Assembly: GCF_027988105.1 (NCBI RefSeq)
Contig: NZ_JAQJZJ010000006.1
Coordinates: 186,001 to 250,000, forward strand
From: Pseudomonas aestuarii
GTDB taxonomy: Bacteria; Pseudomonadota; Gammaproteobacteria; Pseudomonadales; Pseudomonadaceae
Reading direction: 5' to 3'
Length of the DNA stretch: 64,000 nucleotides
Below the pieces are notes generated by a model that was not told the origin of the DNA, searched no databases, and was given only the letters and a program-made list of their open reading frames with translations. The position numbers and the translations under genes were made by a program. Below are positions 24,979 through 36,441 of this stretch, piece after piece (position 1 is the stretch's first letter; each line of letters begins with the position of its first letter).

Positions 24979-26076
24979 ATGAGCAATCGCAGGAACTTCA
25001 TCAAGGCAGCGAGTGGTGTGGCAGTGGCAACAGCGTTGGGCTTTGGCCTGCTGGGTGCGGCGCAGGCGGCCGATCCGCTCAAGGTCGGCTTCGTCTATAT
25101 CAGCCCGATCGGCGACGCCGGCTGGACCTACCAGCATGACCAGGGGCGCTTGCAGATGGAAAAAGCCCTGGGCGATAAGGTCGCAACCAAGTACATCGAG
25201 AACGTCCCGGAAGGTGCCGACGCCGAACGGGTTATCCGCGAGCTGGCCAGCAGCGGTTACAACCTGATCTACGCCACCAGTTTCGGCTACATGAACTACG
25301 TCGAGCGGGTCGCCAAGCAGTTCCCCAACGTCACCCTGATGCATGCCACCGGCTACAAGACGGGCAAGAACTTCGGCAACTACAACGCGCGCTTCTATGA
25401 GGGCCGCTACCTCAATGGCGTGGTCGCCGGCAAGATGAGCAAGTCCAACGTACTGGGCTATGTCGCCGCCTTCCCCATCCCCGAAGTGGTGATGGGCATC
25501 AACGCCTTCGCCCGCGGCGCGCGCAGCGTCAATCCGGATGCCGAAGTACGGGTGATCTGGGTCAACAGCTGGTACGACCCGGGCAAGGAGCGCGAAGCCA
25601 CGCTGACCCTGATCTCCCAGGGCGCCGACATGCTCACCCACCACACCGACTCCACCGCCGTGGTGCAAGCCGCCGAGGAGAAGGGCGTGAATGCCTTCTC
25701 CTACCACTCGGATATGAGCAAGTACGGCGCCAAGGCGCAGCTCTCCGGCACCACCCACCAGTGGGGCAAGTTCTACACCGATACCACCCAGAGCGTGCTC
25801 GACGGCACCTGGAAACCGGCTTCCACCTGGGGCGGGATCAAGGAGGGGATGATCGAGATCGTGCCGCTCAATTCGTCGGTTCCAGCCGATGTCAAAGCGC
25901 TGGTGGATAAACTGGAAGGCGACATGCGCGCCGGCACCTTCCACCCCTTCGCCGGCCCGGTGGTCGACCAGGACGGCAAGACGCGCGTCGCCGCCGGCGA
26001 GGTCATCAGCGACGAGGACCTGAGCCACATGAAGTACTTCGTCGAGGGGGTCGCGTCCAAGCTGCGGCAGAACTAA
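24979..26076 (+). CDS. BMP-family nucleoside-binding protein, Tat-exported
   Basis: The 365-residue binding protein begins with a twin-arginine signal (NRRNFIKAASG, then a hydrophobic stretch ending AAQA). The BMP/Med domain follows (VGFVYISPIGDAGWTYQHDQG; later YEGRYLNGVVAGKMS). BMP proteins bind purine nucleosides or bases. Tat export rather than a lipoprotein anchor is typical of the proteobacterial branch. AGGAG is 9 bases before the ATG at 24979. It closes the ABC operon. Confidence 0.9.
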   Translation: MSNRRNFIKAASGVAVATALGFGLLGAAQAADPLKVGFVYISPIGDAGWTYQHDQGRLQMEKALGDKVATKYIENVPEGADAERVIRELASSGYNLIYATSFGYMNYVERVAKQFPNVTLMHATGYKTGKNFGNYNARFYEGRYLNGVVAGKMSKSNVLGYVAAFPIPEVVMGINAFARGARSVNPDAEVRVIWVNSWYDPGKEREATLTLISQGADMLTHHTDSTAVVQAAEEKGVNAFSYHSDMSKYGAKAQLSGTTHQWGKFYTDTTQSVLDGTWKPASTWGGIKEGMIEIVPLNSSVPADVKALVDKLEGDMRAGTFHPFAGPVVDQDGKTRVAAGEVISDEDLSHMKYFVEGVASKLRQN

Positions 26077-26088
26077 GTCGCGCCGAAC

Positions 26089-26116
26089 AAAAGGCCAACC
26101 GCGCGGTTGGCCTTTT
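26089..26116. terminator. Bidirectional terminator between binding-protein and porin genes
   Basis: The 12-bp perfect arms AAAAGGCCAACC and GGTTGGCCTTTT with loop GCGC give a T run on either strand. It sits between the convergent genes ending at 26076 and 26128. Confidence 0.9.
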
Positions 26117-26127
26117 GCGTTGCGGCC

Positions 26128-27393
26128 TTACCAGAGCGGCAGGCTGTAGCTGACGATGAAGCGGTTCTCGTCCAGGTCACTGCCGAAGTTGCTGCGGGTG
26201 GTGGCGTTGCGCAGGCGCAGGCCGAGGTTCTTCAGCGGGCCGTCCTGGAATACGTAGGCGATGTCGGTGTCGCGTTCCCAGGTCTTGCCCTCGCTGAGGC
26301 CGACGCCGCGGTCGACGTTGTCGCCGGACAGGTAGCGGGTCATGAAGGTCAGCCCTGGAACGCCGAGGGCGGCGAAGTCGAAGTCGTAGCGCAGCTGCCA
26401 GCTGCGTTCGTCCTGGTTGCCGAAGTCGTTGATCTGCACCAGGTTGACCAGCGCGTTGTCGGCGCCGGCGAGGTAGGCGAAGCCGGTGTCGCCGCTCAGG
26501 CGCTGGTAGCCGGCGGTGAAACCCTGGGCCCCCAGGCGGTAGCTGAACAGGGCGCCGAAGGCGTCGTTGTCGACGTTGCTGCCACCGTCATCGCTGGAGC
26601 GGGCGAAGCGGATGTCCGACTTGAAGCTCTGCCCCTCGCCCAGCGGCAACTGGTACACCAGGTTGACCAGGTGCTGGTCATAGATGCCGTCGAGGCCGCC
26701 GTAGTAGTAGCTGGTGGCCAGTTCCGGGGTCCATTGGTAGCGGCCACCGGCGAACAGGAACTCGTCGCTGGTCTTGCTGCTGCCCAGCACGATGTTGCGC
26801 TTGCCGCCGTTGTACACGGTCATTTCCTGGTTGTCCGAGGAGTCGCGCTGGTTGACCCGGTCGAGGCGGCCGAGGTCGAGGTTCAGGCCCTCCACCTCGT
26901 TGCTGTTGAGCCAGGCGCCGCGGAAGCTCTGCGGCAGCAGGCGGCTGTCGTTGCGCATCACCGCCGGCAACACCGGCTGCAGGGTGCCGAGCTTGAGGGT
27001 GCTGCTGGAGGCGCGCAGCTTGGCGGTGAAGCCGGCCTCGGCGTACTCGTCCTGGGCGCGCTTTGGCGCCTCGCGGTCGCTCTTGAGGATGCCGGTGCCG
27101 GTGCGGTCCGGGCTGGAGTCGAGCTTGACCCCGAGCAGGCCGATGGCGTCGAAGCCGAGCCCGATCGGGCCCTCGGTGTAGCCGGACTCGAAGCGCAGCT
27201 GGAAGCCCTGGGCCCACTCCGCGGCCTTGGCCTGGGGCGCGCCGTGCTGGCGGAAGTCGCGGTTCATGTAGAAGTTGCGGGTATCCAGCACGGCCTTGCT
27301 GTCGTCGACGAAGGCCGCCAGGGCCGGGGCGCTCAGACCCAGGGCGATGCTCGCGGCGAGCAGCTGGCGGTTGAGTATCGGGGTGTGTCGCAT
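26128..27393 (-). CDS. OprD-family outer-membrane porin
   Basis: This 421-residue protein has a signal peptide (RQLLAASIALGLSAPALA). It follows the OprD pattern: FVDDSKAVLDTRNFYMNRDF at the mature start, alternating beta-strand segments such as ELATSYYYGGLDGIYDQHLV, and a C-terminal strand ending in Trp. OprD-family channels admit amino acids or organic acids. Proximity to a CoA-transferase and a TRAP carboxylate transporter suggests an organic-acid substrate (OccK/OpdH-like), which is inference. It is transcribed leftward from its own promoter at 27394-27541. Confidence 0.88.
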   Translation of the reverse strand: MRHTPILNRQLLAASIALGLSAPALAAFVDDSKAVLDTRNFYMNRDFRQHGAPQAKAAEWAQGFQLRFESGYTEGPIGLGFDAIGLLGVKLDSSPDRTGTGILKSDREAPKRAQDEYAEAGFTAKLRASSSTLKLGTLQPVLPAVMRNDSRLLPQSFRGAWLNSNEVEGLNLDLGRLDRVNQRDSSDNQEMTVYNGGKRNIVLGSSKTSDEFLFAGGRYQWTPELATSYYYGGLDGIYDQHLVNLVYQLPLGEGQSFKSDIRFARSSDDGGSNVDNDAFGALFSYRLGAQGFTAGYQRLSGDTGFAYLAGADNALVNLVQINDFGNQDERSWQLRYDFDFAALGVPGLTFMTRYLSGDNVDRGVGLSEGKTWERDTDIAYVFQDGPLKNLGLRLRNATTRSNFGSDLDENRFIVSYSLPLW

Positions 27394-27541
27394 GGGTAGT
27401 TCCTCTTGTTGTTATGGTCGCTACGGTTTTTTTGCCCACAGCCGTCCTGGCAGCGCCTGCCGGGGCAGGGCCGTGGGGTTGGGGGTGAAACCTGAAAAAA
27501 TGCGCGGGGCCAATAGGCGGCCCCGCGTTTTCGCTCAAGGG

Positions 27542-29092
27542 TTACAGGGTCTCGCGCAGACCCAGGCACTCTGCGCGGAACAGCCGCGCATCCATCAGTC
27601 GTGGTTGGCGCACGATGGGGGCGAAGTCCATGCGCGCAAGGATGTCGCGCTGCAGGTCGACGCCGGGGGCGATCTCGATCAGTTCCAGGCCTTGCAGGGT
27701 CAGGGCGAACACGCAGCGCTCGGTGACGTAGAGCACCGGCTGGCCACGCTCGGCGGCCTGGCGTCCGGCGAAGGTGCGCTGCTCGACCTCAGCGACGAAC
27801 TTGCGCACCTCGCCATCGGCGACGATGCGCAACTGACCGTCTTCGATGCGGATGTCCTGCTTGCCGGCGCTGAAGGTGCCGACGAACACCACCCGCTTGG
27901 CGTTCTGGCTGATGTTGATGAAGCCGCCGGCACCGGACAGCCGGCTGCCGAACTTGGACACGTTGAGGTTGCCCGCCGCATCGGCCTGGGCCAGGCCGAG
28001 GAAGGCCAGATCCAGGCCGCCGCCGTCGTAGAAGTCGAACTGGTAGGGCTGGTCGAGCAGGGCGCTGTGGTTGCTCGCCGCGCCGAAATCCAGGCCCGAG
28101 GCCGGAATGCCGCCGATTACCCCGGGCTCGGCGGTCAGGGTCAGCCGGTCGATCACGCCTTCCTCGGCGGCCACCGCGGCCACGCCTTCGGGCATGCCGA
28201 TGCCCAGGTTGACCACCGCGCCGGCCTGCAACTCCAGGGCGGCGCGGCGGGCGATCAGCTTGCGCACGTCCAGCGGCAGCGGCGCCAGGCTGTCCACCGG
28301 CACCCGGGTCTCGCCAGCGAAGGCCGGGTTGTAGGCGGTGGCGAAGGTCTGCTGGTGATTCTGCGGTTCGGCCACCACCACGCAGTCGACCAGGATGCCG
28401 GGGATCTTCACCTCGCGCGCATTCAGCGAGCCGCGCTCGACGATGCGCTCTACCTGGGCGATCACCAGGCCGCCGCTGTTGTGCGCGGCCATGGCGATGG
28501 CCAGGCTCTCGATGGTCAGCGCCTCGCGCTCGAACGACAGGTTGCCGTCCGGGTCGGCGCTGGTGGCGCGGACGATGCCGACGTGGATCGGCAAGGCCGG
28601 GTAGAACAGGTAGTCCTCGCCGTCGATGGGCATCAGCCGCACCAGCTCGGTGGTGGTGCGCGCATTGAGCTTGCCGCCACCGTGGCGCGGGTCGACGAAG
28701 GTGCCCAGGCCGACCCGTGACAGCTGCCCCGGCTTGCCCGCGGCGATATCGCGGAACAGTTGCGAGATCACCCCCTGCGGCAGGTTGTAGGCCTCGATGC
28801 GGTTGTCCACCGCCAGCTGCTGCAGCCCGGGCACTAGGCCCCAGTGGCCGCCGATCACCCGCCGCACCAGGCCCTCGTGGGCCAGGTGGTTGAGGCCGCG
28901 GCCCTTGCCGTCGCCCTGGCCCGCGGCATACACCAGGGTCAGGTCGCGCGGCGCCTGTTCGCTCCGGAAACGCTGCTCCAGGGCGATGGCGATTTCCTCG
29001 GCGAAACCGATGCCGACGAAGCCGCCGGTGGCGACGTTGGCGTTGTCGGGAATGCGAGCCACGGCGGCGGCGGCGGTGATGATCTTGCTCAT
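27542..29092 (-). CDS. Acyl-CoA:carboxylate CoA-transferase
   Basis: The 516-residue class I CoA-transferase has the alpha and beta halves fused. The N-terminal half has [20 protein letters not shown]; the C-terminal half has the catalytic Glu in [10 protein letters not shown] and [19 protein letters not shown]. It resembles the YdiF/acetate CoA-transferase type that activates short-chain acids with acetyl- or acyl-CoA. It is downstream of a broken GntP permease and a sigma-54 promoter, so it probably belonged to an organic-acid uptake and activation operon. The acid is unknown. Confidence 0.88.
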   Translation of the reverse strand: MSKIITAAAAVARIPDNANVATGGFVGIGFAEEIAIALEQRFRSEQAPRDLTLVYAAGQGDGKGRGLNHLAHEGLVRRVIGGHWGLVPGLQQLAVDNRIEAYNLPQGVISQLFRDIAAGKPGQLSRVGLGTFVDPRHGGGKLNARTTTELVRLMPIDGEDYLFYPALPIHVGIVRATSADPDGNLSFEREALTIESLAIAMAAHNSGGLVIAQVERIVERGSLNAREVKIPGILVDCVVVAEPQNHQQTFATAYNPAFAGETRVPVDSLAPLPLDVRKLIARRAALELQAGAVVNLGIGMPEGVAAVAAEEGVIDRLTLTAEPGVIGGIPASGLDFGAASNHSALLDQPYQFDFYDGGGLDLAFLGLAQADAAGNLNVSKFGSRLSGAGGFINISQNAKRVVFVGTFSAGKQDIRIEDGQLRIVADGEVRKFVAEVEQRTFAGRQAAERGQPVLYVTERCVFALTLQGLELIEIAPGVDLQRDILARMDFAPIVRQPRLMDARLFRAECLGLRETL

Positions 29093-29125
29093 GGCGGTTA
29101 CTCGTAACGAAGGGGGGCTAGGTCA

Positions 29126-29198
29126 CCCGTAGGAGTGGGGGGGACGCCTAGTCCCATGTCCGCGAACCGCGATCGCGGCCATGGGCCGCTGCTACGGG
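29126..29198. repeat. REP-like inverted repeat
   Basis: CCCGTAGGAG at the left and CTACGGG at the right enclose nested palindromic GC-rich DNA (CCGCGATCGCGG and GCGGCCATGGGCCGC). This is the layout of extragenic repeats common in Pseudomonas. It separates the GntP remnant from the CoA-transferase gene. Confidence 0.6.
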
Positions 29199-29206
29199 AC
29201 GGTTGC

Positions 29207-29471
29207 TTAGAAACTGCCGAACAGGGTGCCCAGGGTCATCACCATGGCCGGCGCGACCCCGGGGAGCGCCACGGTGTTGACGAAGATGAACGTGTACGAC
29301 TCGCGGTGGCTGGCTGCCGCGCTTGGCGACGATGCCGTGGGCGATGGCGCGGGCCGAGCAGGAATCGTCCATCGGCTTGCAGAGCAGCGGGGCGAGCAGC
29401 CGCTCGTTGAGGCCGCGGTAGGCGAGCAGCAGCAACAGGGCGAGGGACAGCAGAATGCCGAGGGTACCCAT
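29207..29471 (-). pseudogene. GntP-family permease remnant with internal deletions
   Basis: From the ATG at 29471 the minus strand reads MGTLGILLSLALLLLLAYRG, the start of GntP gluconate/organic-acid permeases. It then jumps to PMDDSCSARAIAHGIVAKRG, a conserved internal GntP segment (usually KLMEDSGSARxIAxxIV). A second frame carries the family C-terminus, FIFVNTVALPGVAPAMVMTL, ending GTLFGSF and a stop at 29207-29209. Intact members have about 450 residues; only about 85 codons remain, in two frames. It lies just upstream of the CoA-transferase in the same direction. Confidence 0.8.
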
Positions 29472-29540
29472 GGTGGCAGCGATTCCTTTTGTTGTTGTTT
29501 TCTGGCGCGCGCTACGGCGCGTCGACTTGCGGATTGTTAG

Positions 29541-29557
29541 AGCGAAAGGCGTGCCAG
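29541..29557 (-). promoter_or_regulatory. Sigma-54 promoter of the GntP remnant/CoA-transferase unit
   Basis: On the minus strand CTGGCACGCCTTTCGCT matches the -24/-12 consensus (TGGCACG-N4-TTGC), with GG and GC separated by exactly ten bases. It lies 70 bases upstream of the remnant's ATG. A dyad matching the sites upstream of dctP lies about 170 bases further upstream. Confidence 0.75.
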
Positions 29558-29727
29558 GTCGGCGCAACGGTTGTGAAAAACTCGCGGGACCGGCCGCAGG
29601 CCAGGCGCCATGGGGTTTGGCGCCCGTGTCGGCGGGTGTCGCCGCGCTCCCCGCGCAGCTGCCGGGGCGAAGGCGAGTGTCTGCTTGGCTGGACATGCTC
29701 AGCGGGGCGGTGGCCGCCGAAGACGTT

Positions 29728-29743
29728 GTCCAGTTTTCTGGAC
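29728..29743. promoter_or_regulatory. Enhancer-type dyad GTCCAG-N4-CTGGAC
   Basis: The perfect 6-bp arms GTCCAG and CTGGAC are separated by TTTT. The position is typical of an activator site for the sigma-54 promoter at 29541-29557. The same half-sites with the same spacing occur upstream of the dctPQM sigma-54 promoter (35637-35704). Confidence 0.6.
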
Positions 29744-29870
29744 GGCGGCGCGGCGGCGCTCCGGTAGAGAGGCGCGGCGGGGTGTCGCCCAGTGGAGCGT
29801 CGCCCGGCCCACTGTCGGTAAGGCGTACTCGCGTAGCGGGGGATGAAGAGGGGCGTTTTCGCTATCGCTT

Positions 29871-30670
29871 GGCGGACTGTTCGCTGCGCTCCTGATCGGA
29901 ACGCCGCCCGGTCCGCCCTACGAGCCGAGGGCGATCAGCAGATCTGAAGCAACCCGCGATCCGTAGGACGCTACTCGCCGCAGGCAGTACGCCAGGGTTC
30001 GTCGGTACGGCATAAGCGCTGGCGGACTGTTCGCTGCGCTCCTGATCGGAACGCCGCCCGGTCCGCCCTACAAGCCGAGGGCGATCAGCAGATCTGAAGC
30101 AACCCGCGATCCGTAGGGCGCTACTCGTCGCAGGCAGTACGCCAGGGTTGATCGGTACGGCACAAGCGCTGGCGGACTGTTCGCTGCGCTCCTGATCGGA
30201 ACGCCGCCCGGTCCGCCCTACGAGCCGAGGGCGATCAGCAGATCTGAAGCAATCCGCGATCCGTAGGGCGTACTCGCCGCAGGCAACACGCCAGGGTTGA
30301 TCGGTACGGCATAAGCGCTGGCGGACTGTTCGCTGCGCTCCTGATCGGAACGCCGCCCGGTCCGCCCTACGAGCCGAGGGCGATCAGCAGATCTGAAGCA
30401 GTCCGCGATCCGTAGGGCGCTACTCGCCGCAGGCAGTACGCCAGGGTTGATCGGTACGGCATAAGCGCTGGCGGACTGTTCGCTGCGCTCCTGATCGGAA
30501 CGCCGCCCGGTCCGCCCTACGAGCCGAGGGTGGCCGCCAAATTTGCAAGCAATCCGCGATCCGTAGGGCGCTACTCGCCGCAGGCAGTACGCCGTCGTTT
30601 CCCGGCACGGCACAAGCGCTGGTGGGCTGTCGCTGCGCTCCGACCGGACCGCCGGCCGGTCCGCCCTACG
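29871..30670. repeat. Tandem array of a ~150-bp repeat
   Basis: The word GGCGGACTGTTCGCTGCGCT recurs at 29871, 30021, 30171, 30320 and 30470, with a diverged sixth copy at 30621, giving a period of 149-151 bases. Each unit contains CGGTCCGCCCTAC, a short spacer and then CCGTAGGGCG (CCCTAC and GTAGGG are inverted), followed by CGCCGCAGGCAGTACGCC. Copies differ at scattered positions, so the array is not a recent perfect duplication. It contains no credible gene and fills most of the gap between the activator gene and the sigma-54 promoter region. Confidence 0.9.
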
Positions 30671-30697
30671 GCTTGTGCGGAGCAGCGGGATTGCCCG

Positions 30698-32173
<1,476 letters not shown>

Positions 32174-32260
32174 GGCAGCTGGGGTTCCAAGGAGTGGTGC
32201 AGGCGATTATGGGAGCCGGCGCCTGGCCGAGGCAAGGCAGGCGCGCCGCTCGAGCGGGGT

Positions 32261-33631
<1,371 letters not shown>

Positions 33632-33647
33632 TACTTCAGCCTCGTGA

Positions 33648-34247
33648 TCAGGGATGCGGATGGCCGCCGTTGCGGTCATCGGCGGGCACGCTAATGGCCC
33701 GGGGGAAGTTGAACAGCAGGGTGCTGCAGCGCGAGGCGCGGGAGAACAGGGCGATGCCCACCAGGATCAGACCCAGCGGCAGCACGCTCTTGAACAGGAA
33801 GCGATAGGGCAGCCCGCTCGGCGCCTGCGAGTGTTCCTGGTAGACGAAGGCGGTGTAGGCGTAGGGAATCAGGCTGTCGACCATCAGGCCGATCACCGGC
33901 AGGGCCAGCAGGACGATGCCCGCCAGCTCGATCTGCGCCTGCAGGCGCAGGGAGAACTTCTCGCGCAGGACATCGACGCGCACATGGTCGTCGCGCACCA
34001 CGGCATAGGCCAGGGACAGCATCATCGCGGCGCCGAACAGGTGCCAGGACAGCTCTTCCAGGGCGATCGAACCGCGCGCCAGGACGAAGCGGCTGAACAC
34101 ATTGCTCAACACTACCCCCAGCACCCCCAGCCACAGCCAGGCACTGGCCTGGCCGATGGCGACGATCAGGCGGTCCAGGCGCCAGGACAGGCGATTGTTG
34201 GGCAGGTCAGCTGTGGCCAGCGGATCGGCAGAAGCAGGTTGCTGCAT
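33648..34247 (-). CDS. dctQ: TRAP transporter small permease DctQ
   Basis: This 199-residue protein has four predicted membrane helices. The family motif is EELSWHLFGAAMMLSLAYAV, then DHVRVDVLREKFS. It bridges the periplasmic binding protein to DctM. The ATG at 34247 is the natural start, and the C-terminus ends in a short polar tail (DRNGGHPHP). It lies between dctP and dctM in the same direction. Confidence 0.92.
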   Translation of the reverse strand: MQQPASADPLATADLPNNRLSWRLDRLIVAIGQASAWLWLGVLGVVLSNVFSRFVLARGSIALEELSWHLFGAAMMLSLAYAVVRDDHVRVDVLREKFSLRLQAQIELAGIVLLALPVIGLMVDSLIPYAYTAFVYQEHSQAPSGLPYRFLFKSVLPLGLILVGIALFSRASRCSTLLFNFPRAISVPADDRNGGHPHP

Positions 34248-34328
34248 CGGGAAAACCTCGCACGTATCAGGCAGGAAGACGCAACGGGCCGCGGCATGGC
34301 CGGGCCCGTGCAGGTTCAGGTTGCGTGA

Positions 34329-35414
34329 TCAGTCGTGCTGATAGAAGTCCCGTGGCAGGTAACCCATGCTGTGCCAGGTGCCATGCAGGCTCATGAACTC
34401 GCGCTGACTGGTCAGCACGCGCTTGAACATGGCGTCCTGGCCGGCGATCTCGTCGAGCACCTCGTTGGTCACGCGCTGCAGTTCACGCAGCACCGGCTCG
34501 GGCAGGACCCGGGCTTGCACGCCTTCCTTCTTGTACTCGGCGAGGGCGGTCGGCTGCGCCCACTCGCTCTCCGCCAGGCCCTTGAGGGTGGCCGACTCGC
34601 AGCCCATCTCGATCAGCGCGCGGCTCTGCGGCTCGAGCTTGTTCCACACGTCCTGATTGACCAGCAGGTGCGAGGTGGTCAGGGTCTGGTGCCAGCCCGG
34701 CATGATGTAGTTCTTGATGATCTGGTCGAGGCCGAGCATCTTGTCGATCGCCGGCTGGGAGAACTCGGTGGCGTCGATGGTCTTGCGCTCCAGCGCCTGG
34801 TAGATCTCGCCGCCGGGGATCATGGTGACCGAGGCGCCGAGCTTCTCCAGCACCTTGCCGCCGATGCCGGCGAAACGGATGCGCAGGCCGTCGAAGTCCT
34901 CGAGCTTCTCGATCGGCTTGGCGAACCAGCCGGCGCCTTCCGGGCCGATGATGCTGCACAGCATCGGGTGGATGTTGTGCGGGGCGTAGATTTCCTCCAG
35001 CAGCTTCTTGCCGTCGCCCTGGTAATACCAGGCCAGGTAGGCCGGCGGCTCCATGTTGAAGGGCGCGCCGGAATACAGCGGCAGGGCCGGGATACTGCCC
35101 TGGTCGTAGCCGATCCAGGTGTAGCCGGCCGGGTACTTGCCGCTGCTCACCGCATTCATGATCTCGAACGGCGGCACCAGTTCGCCCGGCTCGTAGTAGC
35201 GCAGCTGGATATCACCGGCGGAGATGGCCTTGAGCGAGTCGGCGAGGTGCTTGATCGGAGTGGTCAGGCCCACCAGGTGCGACGGGAAGGCCAGCGGCAC
35301 CTGCCAGCGGATCTTCTCGCTGGCCATCGCCGGGCTGGCCAGCAGGCTGCCGGTAAGCAGGGCGGCGGCGGTAACGCCTTGGGTCAGGCGGGAGAGCTGT
35401 TGTTTCATCGACAT
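34329..35414 (-). CDS. dctP: TRAP transporter substrate-binding protein DctP
   Basis: The 361-residue periplasmic binding protein has a Sec signal (SRLTQGVTAAALLTGSLLASPAMA). DctP-family features include WQVPLAFPSHLVGLTTPIKHL and the conserved substrate Arg in LRIRFAGIGGKVLEKLGAS. It delivers a carboxylate, identity unknown, to DctQM. AAGGA 8 bases upstream fixes the start at 35414 (an ATG two codons later is also possible). A sigma-54 promoter lies about 130 bases upstream. Confidence 0.92.
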   Translation of the reverse strand: MSMKQQLSRLTQGVTAAALLTGSLLASPAMASEKIRWQVPLAFPSHLVGLTTPIKHLADSLKAISAGDIQLRYYEPGELVPPFEIMNAVSSGKYPAGYTWIGYDQGSIPALPLYSGAPFNMEPPAYLAWYYQGDGKKLLEEIYAPHNIHPMLCSIIGPEGAGWFAKPIEKLEDFDGLRIRFAGIGGKVLEKLGASVTMIPGGEIYQALERKTIDATEFSQPAIDKMLGLDQIIKNYIMPGWHQTLTTSHLLVNQDVWNKLEPQSRALIEMGCESATLKGLAESEWAQPTALAEYKKEGVQARVLPEPVLRELQRVTNEVLDEIAGQDAMFKRVLTSQREFMSLHGTWHSMGYLPRDFYQHD

Positions 35415-35545
35415 GCTGGAATTCCTTGTTGTTGTTTTTGTCTGGGCTGCCGGTCGGGCAGCGACCAAGGCGAAGCGGGGCGGATCACGCCCGTCAGCTG
35501 CAGCAGCCGGCGCAGCAAGGGCGCCGACGGTTGGCTTTAGGGACT

Positions 35546-35563
35546 AAGCAGGTTCTGTGCCTC
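35546..35563 (-). promoter_or_regulatory. Sigma-54 promoter of dctPQM
   Basis: On the minus strand GAGGCACAGAACCTGCTT carries GG and GC separated by ten bases, with GGCAC at -24 and CTGC at -12. It is about 130 bases upstream of dctP. Dyads resembling activator sites follow at 35637-35704. Confidence 0.7.
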
Positions 35564-35636
35564 ATTGAATAAATCCATTTAAATCAATCGGTTAATTTGT
35601 TTTATGGCGGATGGGTGAATCATTCGGTCCGGGAAT

Positions 35637-35704
35637 CTGGACACTCGTCCAGGCGGCCTGGGCAGAGTGTCCAGAAATCAAGACCAGTGTCCGTAAATCC
35701 GGAC
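35637..35704. promoter_or_regulatory. Clustered enhancer-type dyads upstream of dctPQM
   Basis: CTGGAC-ACTC-GTCCAG spans 35637-35652 with perfect arms. A GTCCAG half-site is at 35669-35674, and GTCCGT-AAAT-CCGGAC at 35689-35704. They lie 75-140 bases upstream of the sigma-54 promoter, the normal enhancer distance. The half-sites are the same as those at 29728-29743, pointing to a common activator. Confidence 0.6.
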
Positions 35705-35895
35705 GTCGCTCCCCCGGTGGTGCGCGATGATGGCAACGGCGCAAGACCGGCCGCCCCGAGCGCCACCCTCTAGACTAGTCGCTGCAGCCGCTCCCGTGGC
35801 TCATGCCATGCGCTAATGGCGCGCATCCACGGCATCTGCGATAGTCGATCGGCTAAGCCGCGCGGTCCCCAGCCGGCAGCGGCGGGCTGGAAACG

Positions 35896-35920
35896 AAAAA
35901 GCCGCGCAGGGCGCGGCTTT
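35896..35920 (-). terminator. Rho-independent terminator downstream of the tRNA 3' end
   Basis: The arms AAAGCCGCGC and GCGCGGCTTT with loop AGG are followed on the minus strand by TTTTT. It sits 5 bases past the CCA end of the tRNA fragment, where a tRNA terminator belongs. Confidence 0.8.
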
Positions 35921-35925
35921 GAAGA

Positions 35926-35971
35926 TGGTGGGCCCACACGGACTTGAACCCTGGACCAGGGGATTATGAGT
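35926..35971 (-). other. 3' half of a CAU-anticodon tRNA: island attachment site
   Basis: The minus strand reads ACTCATAATCCCCTGGTC, then GGTTCAAGTCC and a CCA end. This is the anticodon loop with CAU, the variable region, the T loop and the acceptor 3' strand of an elongator Met-type tRNA. The DNA on the 5' side (35972 onward) is not tRNA-like, so only the 3' half is present. The T stem carries a mismatch, fitting a non-functional copy. Tyrosine integrases insert into tRNA 3' halves and leave such duplicates. The orientation puts the island to the right and the intact tRNA beyond 64000. Confidence 0.78.
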
Positions 35972-36179
35972 AGCCTGGAAACGCTGCAAGCCCAGTGAAA
36001 TCGTGCATAGCTAAGCGTAGGTGCAGTGAGCTGAAAGTAGCGTGGTTGCTTGTGTTGAACGTAATTTGGCGAAATGGATAGAAGCTGGGCACTGTACCGT
36101 CAGCGTACCGTTTTCGCACCTTGAAGCGGCCAGAGTTTGCCTGTGGAGCTGTTTTCTAGTGCTTATCTGATCCAGCGCT

Positions 36180-36278
36180 TTAGAGCTCGTACTTCTCCTT
36201 GCGCTGGATGAAGGCATCCCGCCCACCTTCTAGGATGCTGGCCACCTGATCGCGGATCACTGGGACGTCAATTGACCA
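36180..36278 (-). pseudogene. C-terminal fragment, probably of a phage-type integrase
   Basis: Only 32 codons remain, reading DVPVIRDQVASILEGG, then RDAFIQRKEKYEL and a stop at 36180-36182. A stop codon blocks extension upstream. An ending of the type EGG-x4-hydrophobic-x-xRxxKYxx is familiar from P4-type integrases, and the position just inside a tRNA attachment site fits. The identification is tentative. Confidence 0.4.
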
Positions 36279-36441
36279 CTACAGCCCATCCTTTACAGAG
36301 CTGCGAACGAGGATGGCGTTTGGATATCAACCCCTCTAGACTCGAGCGACGCCCCCTGAAGGGAGGGCTCGAAAATCAAATATCCAGGGAGGTGAATGGC
36401 CATCCCTAGGTGCACTACCTACCTGAAACGGATTTCCAGTC

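Noticed and set aside
29871..30670. Regular repeats suggesting a CRISPR array
   Set aside because: The units are about 150 bp, nearly identical over their whole length with no unique spacers, and no cas genes are near.
35926..35971. Functional tRNA gene
   Set aside because: Only the 3' half is present. The D arm and 5' acceptor strand are missing and the T stem has a mismatch.
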